Of a DNA stretch of 8,612 bases, positions 1-5,496 are shown piece after piece. This DNA is from Ruminococcus sp. CAG:488 (GTDB lineage Bacteria > Bacillota > Clostridia > Oscillospirales > Acutalibacteraceae). Within the stretch, counting starts at the first letter, position 1, and each line of letters starts with the position of its first letter. The stretch is from the NCBI GenBank assembly GCA_000434055.1, contig HF999649.1, positions 1 through 8,612 on the forward strand. The letters run 5' to 3'. The position numbers and the translations under genes are program-made. Below the pieces are notes generated by a model, which worked only from the letters and a program-made list of their open reading frames with translations, was not told the origin of the DNA and searched no databases.

Positions 1-33
1 GGCGAAAAAATCCGCCCCGCAAAAATTTTTATA

Positions 34-1377
34 TCAGAATATACCCTGCTGCATCATTGCGTCGGCAACCTTAAGGAAGCCTGCAATATTTGCGCCTACA
101 ACAAGATTATAGCCGCAGCCGTATTCCTCGGCGGCAGTAACCGAATTGTTGTAGATGTTCTTCATGATCTCTCTGAGCTTCTCGTCAACCTCTTCGGCAG
201 ACCAGCTGTAACGCATTGAATCCTGGCTCATTTCAAGAGCGGAAACCGCAACACCGCCGGCGTTAACCGCCTTTGACGGAGCAACGACTGCGTTCTCCTG
301 GAGATATTCAAGAGCGTCGTTCGTTGTCGGCATATTTGAAACCTCAACGTAATACTTTGTGCCGTTCTTGATTATCTTCATTGCCTCTTCAAGGTCAACC
401 TCGTTCTGAGTTGCGCAAGGCATTACGATATCTGCCTTAACTCCCCACGGCTTCTCGCCCGGGAAATACTCTGCACCGAACTTGTCGGCATAATCCTTGA
501 CATTGCCCGTGCCGTGTGCTCTCATTTCAAGGAGATACGCGATCTTCTCGTCCGTTGAAACACCGTCTTTATCATAAACATAACCGTCGGGACCCGAAAT
601 TGTAACAACCCTTGCGCCGAGCTGAGCCGCCTTCTTGGCAACGCCCCAAGCAACATTGCCGAAGCCCGAGATTGCAATTGTCTTGCCCTCGATCTTCTCG
701 CCGAAGTGTGCGAGAACCTCCTCGGCATAGTAAACTGCACCGTAGCCCGTTGCCTCGGGACGAATGTTTGAACCGCCGTAGCTCTGACCCTTACCGGTGA
801 GAACGCCGTTCTCGAAAACGCCCTTGATGTGTCTGTACTGACCGTAAAGATAGCCGATCTCACGTCCGCCGACACCTATATCTCCTGCCGGAACGTCAAT
901 ATCCGGACCGATAAATCTGTAAAGATTGTTCATAAATGCCTGACAGAAACGCATGATCTCCCCGTCCGACTTGCCGTTGGGATTAAAATCAGAACCGCCC
1001 TTTGCGCCGCCGATAGGAAGTCCGGTGAGGCTGTTCTTGAAAATCTGCTCAAAGCCGAGGAACTTAACGATTCCGGAATAAACGCTCGGATGGAAGCGAA
1101 GTCCTCCCTTGTATGGTCCGATAGAGCCGTTGAACTGACAGCGATAGCCCTTGTTCACCTGCACCTTGCCGTTATCGTCAACCCATGCAATACGGAACGA
1201 AAACATACGCTCAGGCTCAACAAGTCTTTCGAGAAGTCCGTTTTTCTCGTATTCCGGATGTCTTTCAACTACCGGCGCAATCGACTTGAAAACCTCCTCG
1301 ACTGTCTGAACAAACTCAGGCTCGGACGCATTCTTTTCTCTTACGGAAGCGAGAACTCTTTCAATATATTCATTCAT
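34..1377 (-). CDS. gdhA: Glutamate dehydrogenase, probably NAD-dependent
   Basis: Interconverts glutamate and 2-oxoglutarate plus ammonia in the cytoplasm, joining amino-acid and carbon metabolism. The 447-residue product has the full length of the bacterial hexameric family. Seen: the substrate-domain motif LPIGGAKGGSDF (residues 120-131, active-site Lys126), VPAGDIGVGGREIGY with catalytic Asp166, Lys90 and Lys114 in the glutamate pocket, and the Rossmann stretch SGFGNVAWG (237-245) followed by SGPDG (261-265). Phe239 and Pro263 match the residues that favour NAD over NADP in the Clostridium symbiosum enzyme, so NAD use is inferred although such genes are often labelled NADP-specific. I chose the ATG at 1377, preceded by AAAGGG eight or so bases away; the upstream in-frame GTG at 1386 overlaps that ribosome binding site. 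It is monocistronic within view and divergent from the SOS operon. Confidence 0.96.
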   Translation of the reverse strand: MNEYIERVLASVREKNASEPEFVQTVEEVFKSIAPVVERHPEYEKNGLLERLVEPERMFSFRIAWVDDNGKVQVNKGYRCQFNGSIGPYKGGLRFHPSVYSGIVKFLGFEQIFKNSLTGLPIGGAKGGSDFNPNGKSDGEIMRFCQAFMNNLYRFIGPDIDVPAGDIGVGGREIGYLYGQYRHIKGVFENGVLTGKGQSYGGSNIRPEATGYGAVYYAEEVLAHFGEKIEGKTIAISGFGNVAWGVAKKAAQLGARVVTISGPDGYVYDKDGVSTDEKIAYLLEMRAHGTGNVKDYADKFGAEYFPGEKPWGVKADIVMPCATQNEVDLEEAMKIIKNGTKYYVEVSNMPTTNDALEYLQENAVVAPSKAVNAGGVAVSALEMSQDSMRYSWSAEEVDEKLREIMKNIYNNSVTAAEEYGCGYNLVVGANIAGFLKVADAMMQQGIF

Positions 1378-1415
1378 GTGTATCACCCTTTCTTTTGGTA
1401 TGTAAATACAACAAT

Positions 1416-1444
1416 ATTATAATTATTCTGTCCCGTATTGTCAA
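1416..1444 (-). promoter_or_regulatory. Consensus sigma-A promoter of gdhA
   Basis: On the minus strand a perfect -35 TTGACA (1439-1444) and a perfect -10 TATAAT (1416-1421) are separated by exactly 17 bp. Transcription should begin near 1409, giving a short leader of about 30 bases before the ATG at 1377. Such a consensus match suggests strong basal expression. No obvious leader structure is present. Confidence 0.88.
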
Positions 1445-1511
1445 GATTTTATACGACAAAATACACAACATAACAAATATCTTTTTGTGCATTGTGACAT
1501 TGTACTCGCGA

Positions 1512-1535
1512 TATTGTTAAAATTTTATCACAATA
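1512..1535. repeat. Imperfect AT-rich dyad in the divergent intergenic region
   Basis: TATTGT (1512-1517) and ACAATA (1530-1535) form 6-bp inverted arms around an internal palindrome TAAAATTTTA. The element lies 16 bp upstream of the -35 of the SOS promoter and about 70 bp upstream of the gdhA -35. Its arms loosely recall TTGTGA/TCACAA-type operators such as Rex sites, but the spacing is not the usual one and the region is AT-rich, so this is a weak candidate only. The rest of 1445-1551 shows no gene. Confidence 0.22.
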
Positions 1536-1551
1536 ATTTTGAAAAACCATA

Positions 1552-1580
1552 TTGACCTGAACGTTTGTTCGGGGTATAAT
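1552..1580 (+). promoter_or_regulatory. Sigma-A promoter of the Y-polymerase/YolD operon
   Basis: The -35 TTGACC (1552-1557) and the -10 TATAAT (1575-1580) are separated by 17 bp. Transcription should start near 1587, giving a leader of about 80 bases before the start codon at 1669. The spacer is almost filled by a LexA box, so a bound repressor would exclude RNA polymerase. Confidence 0.88.
1558..1571. promoter_or_regulatory. LexA (SOS) box inside the promoter spacer
   Basis: The 14-mer TGAACGTTTGTTCG matches the Gram-positive LexA/DinR consensus CGAAC-N4-GTTCG except for its first base and one degenerate central position; the core dyad GAAC-N4-GTTC is perfect. It sits between the -35 and -10 elements, a typical repressor position. 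Together with the downstream translesion polymerase, this strongly suggests direct SOS control: repressed until RecA-stimulated LexA cleavage. The lexA gene itself is not in the window. Confidence 0.86.
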
Positions 1581-1592
1581 GTAGATATCAGC

Positions 1593-1646
1593 TTTTAGAT
1601 GAGATAAGCATCAAATACCGCTTATATAATTTGTCAACATCTAAAA
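1593..1646 (+). repeat. Leader inverted repeat (long hairpin) before the Y-polymerase gene
   Basis: TTTTAGATG (1593-1601) is perfectly complementary to CATCTAAAA (1638-1646), and inside it ATAAGC (1604-1609) pairs with GCTTAT (1620-1625). The two nested helices would fold most of the 5' untranslated RNA into one hairpin that ends 7 bases before the GGAGG ribosome binding site, leaving that site open. No U-tract follows, so it is not an intrinsic terminator. A role in mRNA stability or as a second regulator site is possible. Confidence 0.5.
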
Positions 1647-1653
1647 TCCATAT

Positions 1654-1660
1654 CCGGAGG
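1654..1660 (+). promoter_or_regulatory. Ribosome binding site that fixes the polymerase start
   Basis: CCGGAGG ends at 1660 and is followed after 8 bases by GTG at 1669. An earlier in-frame GTG at 1660 overlaps this Shine-Dalgarno sequence and so cannot be the start it serves. This shortens the protein by three residues relative to the longest open frame. Confidence 0.8.
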
Positions 1661-1668
1661 TGCCGTCG

Positions 1669-3165
1669 GTGGCGAACAAGGCATATATTGCAATTGACCT
1701 TAAATCGTTCTATGCTTCTGTCGAATGTGTCGACAGGGGTCTTGACCCTTTGGACACAAACCTTGTTGTCGCCGACCCGACGAGGACGGAGAAAACCATC
1801 TGTCTCGCCGTCTCCCCGTCCCTAAAATCCTACGGCATACCCGGCAGAGCGAGGCTCTTTGAGGCAATTCAAAAGGTGCGCGAAGTCAACGCCCAACGCA
1901 AATACAAGGCTCCCGGGCATAGCTTCAGCCATGAATCGTATTTTCATTCCGAGCTTATTAAAGACCCGTCTGCCGAGCTGACATTCATCACCGCACCGCC
2001 TCGAATGGCGCATTACATGGAGGTAAGCACCCGGATATATAATGTCTATCTGAAATATATTGCTCCCGAGGATATCCACGTTTATTCAATCGACGAGGTT
2101 TTCATTGACGCAACGGATTATCTCAAAACCTATGGCTTGACGCCGCGTGAGCTTGCGATGAAAATGGTGCTTGACGTGCTTGAAACAACAGGCATAACCG
2201 CCACGGCAGGCGTAGGAACGAACCTTTATCTTTGTAAAATCGCAATGGATATCTATGCAAAACACTGTGAGCCCGACAAAAACGGCGTCCGAATAGCCGA
2301 GCTTGACGAGATGAGCTACCGCAGAATACTCTGGGATCACCGTCCGCTGACTGATTTTTGGCGTGTCGGCAGAGGAATTTCAAAAAAGCTTGAGGAGCAC
2401 GGCATGTACACCATGGGCGACGTCGCCCGCTGTTCGGTCGGCAGGGAGAGCGATTATTATAACGAGGATTTGCTTTATAAGCTTTTCGGAGTCAACGCCG
2501 AGCTTCTTATAGACCACGCATGGGGCTGGGAGCCGACCGAGATTTCCGACATTAAGTCCTATCGCCCCGAGAGCAGCAGTCTCAGCTCGGGTCAGGTGCT
2601 TCAAGAGCCGTATGAGTTTTCAAAAGCAAAGCTTGTGCTGAAAGAAATGGCAGACCTGCTGTCCTTAGAGCTTGTTTCAAAAAGGATTGTTACCGACCAG
2701 ATTGTTCTGACTGTCGGCTATGACATTGAAAGCCTGAAAAAAAGCTACTCGGGTGCGGTTGAGACCGATCGCTATGGCAGAAAAATTCCAAAGACGGCCC
2801 ATTCAAGCAAAAATATCGGGCGCTACACTTCCTCGACGAAGCTTATTTGCGAAACGGCGATTAAGCTTTTTGACAGAATCGTTGATAAAGAGCTGCTCGT
2901 GCGCCGAATGTACATCGTCGCCAATCATATTATAACCGAAAACGACGCCGAAAAAGAATGCGAATACATCCAGCTTAACCTTTTTTCCGACACAGGGAAG
3001 CAGGAAGCCGAAGAAAACGAGCTGAAGAAAGAGAAGGATATGCAAAAAGCAATTCTCAAAATCAAGAGTAAATACGGCAAGAACTCAATAATAAAGGGCA
3101 TGAATCTCAAGGAGGGCGCAACGGCGCTTGAAAGGAACCGACAAATCGGAGGTCATAAGGCATGA
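1669..3165 (+). CDS. SOS-inducible Y-family translesion DNA polymerase (UvrX/UmuC-like)
   Basis: A 498-residue error-prone polymerase for DNA-lesion bypass. Seen: N-terminal palm motif AYIAIDLKSFYASVEC, with catalytic Asp10 and probable steric-gate Tyr15; SIDEVFID with catalytic Asp142-Glu143; TATAGVGTNLYLCKIAMD (about 177-194), the nucleotide/fingers motif; a helix-hairpin-helix-like thumb near 225-250; and a little-finger domain to about 420. QLNLF (435-439) matches the sliding-clamp-binding consensus and resembles the E. coli UmuC site. The tail GKNSIIKGMNLKEGAT...RNRQIGGHKA is typical of YolD-associated Gram-positive polymerases. Lys12 occupies the position that is a second Asp in DinB, supporting the UvrX/UmuC branch over Pol IV. 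The start is GTG, set by GGAGG. The stop overlaps the next gene (ATGA). Control by LexA is inferred from the promoter. Confidence 0.93.
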   Translation: MANKAYIAIDLKSFYASVECVDRGLDPLDTNLVVADPTRTEKTICLAVSPSLKSYGIPGRARLFEAIQKVREVNAQRKYKAPGHSFSHESYFHSELIKDPSAELTFITAPPRMAHYMEVSTRIYNVYLKYIAPEDIHVYSIDEVFIDATDYLKTYGLTPRELAMKMVLDVLETTGITATAGVGTNLYLCKIAMDIYAKHCEPDKNGVRIAELDEMSYRRILWDHRPLTDFWRVGRGISKKLEEHGMYTMGDVARCSVGRESDYYNEDLLYKLFGVNAELLIDHAWGWEPTEISDIKSYRPESSSLSSGQVLQEPYEFSKAKLVLKEMADLLSLELVSKRIVTDQIVLTVGYDIESLKKSYSGAVETDRYGRKIPKTAHSSKNIGRYTSSTKLICETAIKLFDRIVDKELLVRRMYIVANHIITENDAEKECEYIQLNLFSDTGKQEAEENELKKEKDMQKAILKIKSKYGKNSIIKGMNLKEGATALERNRQIGGHKA

Positions 3166-3569
3166 GCGGAAAATACGACGATATAATCAACCTCCCCCAC
3201 CGTGTTTCGAACAAAAGACCGCAGATGACACGCTCGGCACGGGCTGCGCAGTTTGCCCCATTTGCCGCATTAGTCGGACTTGATGACGAGATGGAGGAAA
3301 CGGCAAGACTGACGGACACCAAGCCCGAGCTTGAGGAAGCCGAGAAGGAAAAAATCAACCGTATTCTTCTCGAAATAAGGGATAACCCGCAAAAGGAAAC
3401 GGCTGTTGAGCTGACCTTTTTCCGTCCCGACGGCAGAAAGGACGGCGGAGCAATCATCACCGTTCCGTGCACGATCAGGAGAATTGACGAAATCGGACGC
3501 AGTCTTATTTTGAGCGACAGAAGCGAAATTGAATTTGAAAATATTTTATCAATTAAAACCATAAAATAA
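3162..3569 (+). CDS. YolD-like protein, partner of the Y-family polymerase
   Basis: A 135-residue cytoplasmic protein of the YolD-like family, which is characteristically encoded next to Y-family polymerases in Firmicutes and has been proposed to be their UmuD-like accessory. Seen: the N-terminal signature YDDIINLPHRVSNKRPQM (5-22), then RAAQFAPFAAL..DDEMEETARLTD (27-52), a charged helical stretch (55-75), and a beta-rich C-terminal part (80-135) with conserved-looking AVELTFFRPDG and GRSLILSD. No UmuD-type protease Ser/Lys pair is evident. The start overlaps the polymerase stop by 4 bp and has its own GGAGG at 3148-3152, so translation is probably coupled to give matched amounts. The polymerase-activating role is inferred from family context, not seen. 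Confidence 0.88.
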   Translation: MSGKYDDIINLPHRVSNKRPQMTRSARAAQFAPFAALVGLDDEMEETARLTDTKPELEEAEKEKINRILLEIRDNPQKETAVELTFFRPDGRKDGGAIITVPCTIRRIDEIGRSLILSDRSEIEFENILSIKTIK

Positions 3570-3592
3570 GTCTTAAAATCTATTCATTTTGC

Positions 3593-3620
3593 TTGACTTG
3601 CCGCATAAATATGTTATAAT
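3593..3620 (+). promoter_or_regulatory. Sigma-A promoter of the permease transcript
   Basis: TTGACT (3593-3598) and TATAAT (3615-3620) are separated by 16 bp, starting 24 bases after the YolD stop. Transcription should begin at about 3626-3628, exactly where the P1 helix of the structured leader begins. That fit supports both the promoter and the RNA. No terminator is visible between YolD and this promoter, so SOS transcripts may also run into the leader. Confidence 0.82.
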
Positions 3621-3626
3621 CATACG

Positions 3627-3708
3627 GTAACCCGATTGAGCCGAAGATATTCGGCAGCAAGTGGTGGAGTCTGTCATAGAACATTATGTTCTATTTGTTT
3701 CGGGTTAT
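3627..3708 (+). ncRNA. Structured leader RNA, candidate riboswitch aptamer of unassigned class
   Basis: About 82 bases can fold as a closed three-way junction. P1 pairs TAACCCGA (3628-3635) with TCGGGTTA (3700-3707), plus a flanking G-U. P2 is GCCGAA/TTCGGC (3640-3645 with 3650-3655) with a GATA loop. P3 is ATAGAACA/TGTTCTAT (3676-3683 with 3687-3694) with a 3-base loop. The P2-P3 joiner, 3656-3675, is 20 bases and rich in G, the sort of segment that forms a ligand pocket. It lies between a promoter and an intrinsic terminator ahead of a transporter gene, the usual riboswitch layout. I do not recognise purine, TPP, SAM, manganese, fluoride, guanidine or glycine signatures. Sodium or lithium sensors (DUF1646 and nhaA type) should be compared, given the downstream permease. 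Confidence 0.6.
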
Positions 3709-3736
3709 ATTGACCTAATTAAGCTTTGGTCTTTTC

Positions 3737-3771
3737 AGGCAGGATCCGTAGAGATTCTGCCTTATTTTTTT
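3737..3771 (+). terminator. Intrinsic terminator in the permease leader (attenuator)
   Basis: AGGCAGGATC (3737-3746) pairs with GATTCTGCCT (3753-3762), 10 bp including one G-U, around a 6-base loop, followed by TATTTTTTT. It stands 55 bases before the permease start, not after a gene, so it must act as a conditional terminator. Its 5' arm can alternatively pair with GGAGTCTGTC at 3666-3675 in the upstream RNA. Confidence 0.85.
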
Positions 3772-3825
3772 GCAAAACCGTTTGCCCTTGGATTCCGCCC
3801 GAAATAATTTTAGGAGTGTCAAACC

Positions 3826-5199
3826 ATGAACCCAATCACGATCACAGCCTTGATTCTGTTCGCCGCCACCTACATACTGATGATGGCTTTTCAGAAGATC
3901 AGGCCATACGTTGCGATAGGCTCTGCGCTTATTTTCATCACTCTCGGCACTATCGCCTCAGCTTCACCCGATCTTTTCGGCAGCGGATTCTTCAACGTCG
4001 GCGAGTCAACTTATTCCTACGGCGTCGCACAGGCTCTCGGAGAAATCGACTGGAATGTTCTTATGATGATAGCCGGAACAATGGGAACGGTTTATCTTTT
4101 CATCGAGTCGAAGATGCCGCAGCTCATGTCCGACATTCTCATCTCAAAAATGCCAAACGTCAAGTGGGCGATCGTTTGTCTTTCGCTTTTCGCAGGTATT
4201 GTTTCTGCATTCGTTGACAATGTTGCGACGGTGCTCATGATTGCGCCGGTTGCCCTCGCCTTCTGCAAAAAGGTCAACATCTCCCCTGTTCCGTCAATCA
4301 TTTGCATTGCGGTATCCTCGAATCTCCAGGGTGCGGCAACGCTCGTCGGCGACACAACTTCGATTCTTCTCGCAAAATCGGCTAACCTCGACTTCTCGGA
4401 CTTCTTCGTTGACAGCGGAAAACCCGGTATGTTCTGGGTCGTTGAGGCAGGAGCAATCGTCAGCGCACTCATTATTCTTTTTATGTTCCGCAAGGACAAT
4501 GCGAAGATTGAATTCAACGCAAGAACAAAGGTTGAGGATAAATTCCCGACATTTCTCCTCGTCGGAACCATCGTGCTGCTCATTGCCGCTTCGTTCATCC
4601 CCTACAAGGACGGCGCAGCCGAGGGTCAGTTCTACAAGCCGGATATCACCAACGGTCTCATCTGCATCGGTTTCTTTATAATCGGCATTATCCGTGAGGT
4701 TTTCTTCAACAAGAATTATAAAATCGTCAAGGACACCTTCAAGGAAATCGACTACTATACAATTGCCCTGCTCACAGGTCTTTTCATCGTAATCGGCGGA
4801 ATCAAAAGCGCGGGCGTTATCGACGTTATCGGCAACGGTATCGCAAAGCTCGGCTCAGGCTCCGAGTTCATAATCTACACGATTATAGTATGGATTTCCG
4901 TTATTCTTTCGGCGTTTATCGACAATATTCCCTACACGGCGACAATGCTCACAATCGTGCCCGTTATCGCCGCCGACATGGGTATGGAACCGAAGCTCCT
5001 TTACTACGGTCTGCTTTGCGGCGCAACGCTCGGCGGAAATCTCACCCCGATCGGTGCAAGCGCAAATATCGCCGGCATCGGAATCCTCAAGAAAGAGGGA
5101 TATGAGGTCAAGGCTACAACCTTTATGAAATACGGCGTTCCCTTCACCCTCGCCGCCGTGCTGACAGGATATATACTTATCTGGTTCATCTGGAGATAA
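3826..5199 (+). CDS. Ion-transporter superfamily permease (ArsB/NhaD/SLC13-like)
   Basis: A 457-residue polytopic inner-membrane transporter of the CitMHS/ArsB-type fold. Seen: about 10-12 hydrophobic segments, for example near residues 5-21, 28-45, 76-94, 114-145, 155-183, 203-221, 241-258, 275-290, 310-330, 348-380, 390-420 and 438-456. Two related halves are clear: SAFVDNVATVLMIAPV (127-142) mirrors SAFIDNIPYTATMLTIVPV (362-380), and GAATLVGDTTSILLA (169-183) mirrors GATLGGNLTPIGASANI (399-415). These paired helix-loop motifs carry the substrate and ions in the family. The substrate cannot be read from sequence: sodium/proton exchange, a dicarboxylate or an oxyanion are all possible. The start ATG has AGGAG at 3812-3816. 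Expression is probably controlled by the structured leader and its terminator. Closest named types are the P-protein/YbiR branch, by the (F)(V/I)DN signature. Confidence 0.87.
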   Translation: MNPITITALILFAATYILMMAFQKIRPYVAIGSALIFITLGTIASASPDLFGSGFFNVGESTYSYGVAQALGEIDWNVLMMIAGTMGTVYLFIESKMPQLMSDILISKMPNVKWAIVCLSLFAGIVSAFVDNVATVLMIAPVALAFCKKVNISPVPSIICIAVSSNLQGAATLVGDTTSILLAKSANLDFSDFFVDSGKPGMFWVVEAGAIVSALIILFMFRKDNAKIEFNARTKVEDKFPTFLLVGTIVLLIAASFIPYKDGAAEGQFYKPDITNGLICIGFFIIGIIREVFFNKNYKIVKDTFKEIDYYTIALLTGLFIVIGGIKSAGVIDVIGNGIAKLGSGSEFIIYTIIVWISVILSAFIDNIPYTATMLTIVPVIAADMGMEPKLLYYGLLCGATLGGNLTPIGASANIAGIGILKKEGYEVKATTFMKYGVPFTLAAVLTGYILIWFIWR

Positions 5200-5215
5200 A
5201 AAGCTAATATAATAA

Positions 5216-5252
5216 AAAGCTGTGATGAAAAACAAAATTTCATCACAGCTTT
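5216..5252. terminator. Bidirectional intrinsic terminator between convergent genes
   Basis: A perfect 15-bp inverted repeat, AAAGCTGTGATGAAA (5216-5230) with its complement (5238-5252), surrounds a 7-base loop. T-rich runs follow on both strands: TTTGGTTTTATTT on plus, and CTTTTTATTATA on minus. It serves the permease in one direction and the carrier-protein operon in the other, preventing read-through into either. Confidence 0.92.
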
Positions 5253-5256
5253 GGTT

Positions 5257-5481
5257 TTATTTAATTGACTCGATATAACTCATCAAATCGCCGACGGTTT
5301 TCAATCCGCCGAATTTCTTACTGTCAATTTTTACCCCATACTGATTTTCAAGGTCAACCGCAACATTTACCATATCGAAGGAGTTGAGTTCGATATCCGA
5401 ACGAAGCTTTGAATCCTCCGTGATATCCTCGGGATCAATGTCAACATAGTTGCAAATTATATTTCTGAATGTTTCAAGCAT
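5257..5481 (-). CDS. Stand-alone acyl/peptidyl carrier protein
   Basis: A 74-residue, acidic, four-helix carrier protein that holds an acyl or aminoacyl group as a thioester on a phosphopantetheine arm. Seen: the attachment motif DIELNSFDMVNV with Ser34 as the modified residue, a following helix VAVDLENQYGVKI, and the closing helix TVGDLMSYIES. Length fits a discrete carrier rather than a fragment of a multidomain enzyme. It is the third gene of an operon, only 15 bases after the condensation-protein stop, and its GAGGG ribosome binding site fills that gap, so expression is tightly linked. Its loading enzyme is inferred to be the ligase two genes upstream. It differs from a housekeeping FabD-type AcpP in the NSFD core (AcpP has DSLD) and in its neighbours. 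No phosphopantetheinyl transferase is present here, so one elsewhere must activate it. Confidence 0.9.
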   Translation of the reverse strand: MLETFRNIICNYVDIDPEDITEDSKLRSDIELNSFDMVNVAVDLENQYGVKIDSKKFGGLKTVGDLMSYIESIK

Positions 5482-5496
5482 TTTAATAACCCTCTT

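Noticed and set aside
1..33. Terminator after gdhA
   Set aside because: On the minus strand there are T-runs after the stop, but only a 4-bp GGCG/CGCC pairing with no clear stem before a T-run. The true terminator may lie beyond the window.
829..1422. A long open frame on the plus strand opposite the glutamate dehydrogenase gene
   Set aside because: It lies wholly antisense to a strongly conserved gene, has no recognisable domain and no convincing ribosome binding site; it is an effect of codon bias.
3608..3627. Purine-riboswitch-like string TATAATCATACGG
   Set aside because: The resemblance to the start of a purine aptamer comes from the -10 element. The P2 and P3 loops lack the kissing-loop bases, and the helices start after it.
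3712..3731. Small hairpin GACC/GGTC between the candidate aptamer and the terminator
   Set aside because: Only 4 bp plus two more pairs after a mismatch; too weak to call, though it may act as a spacer helix in the leader.
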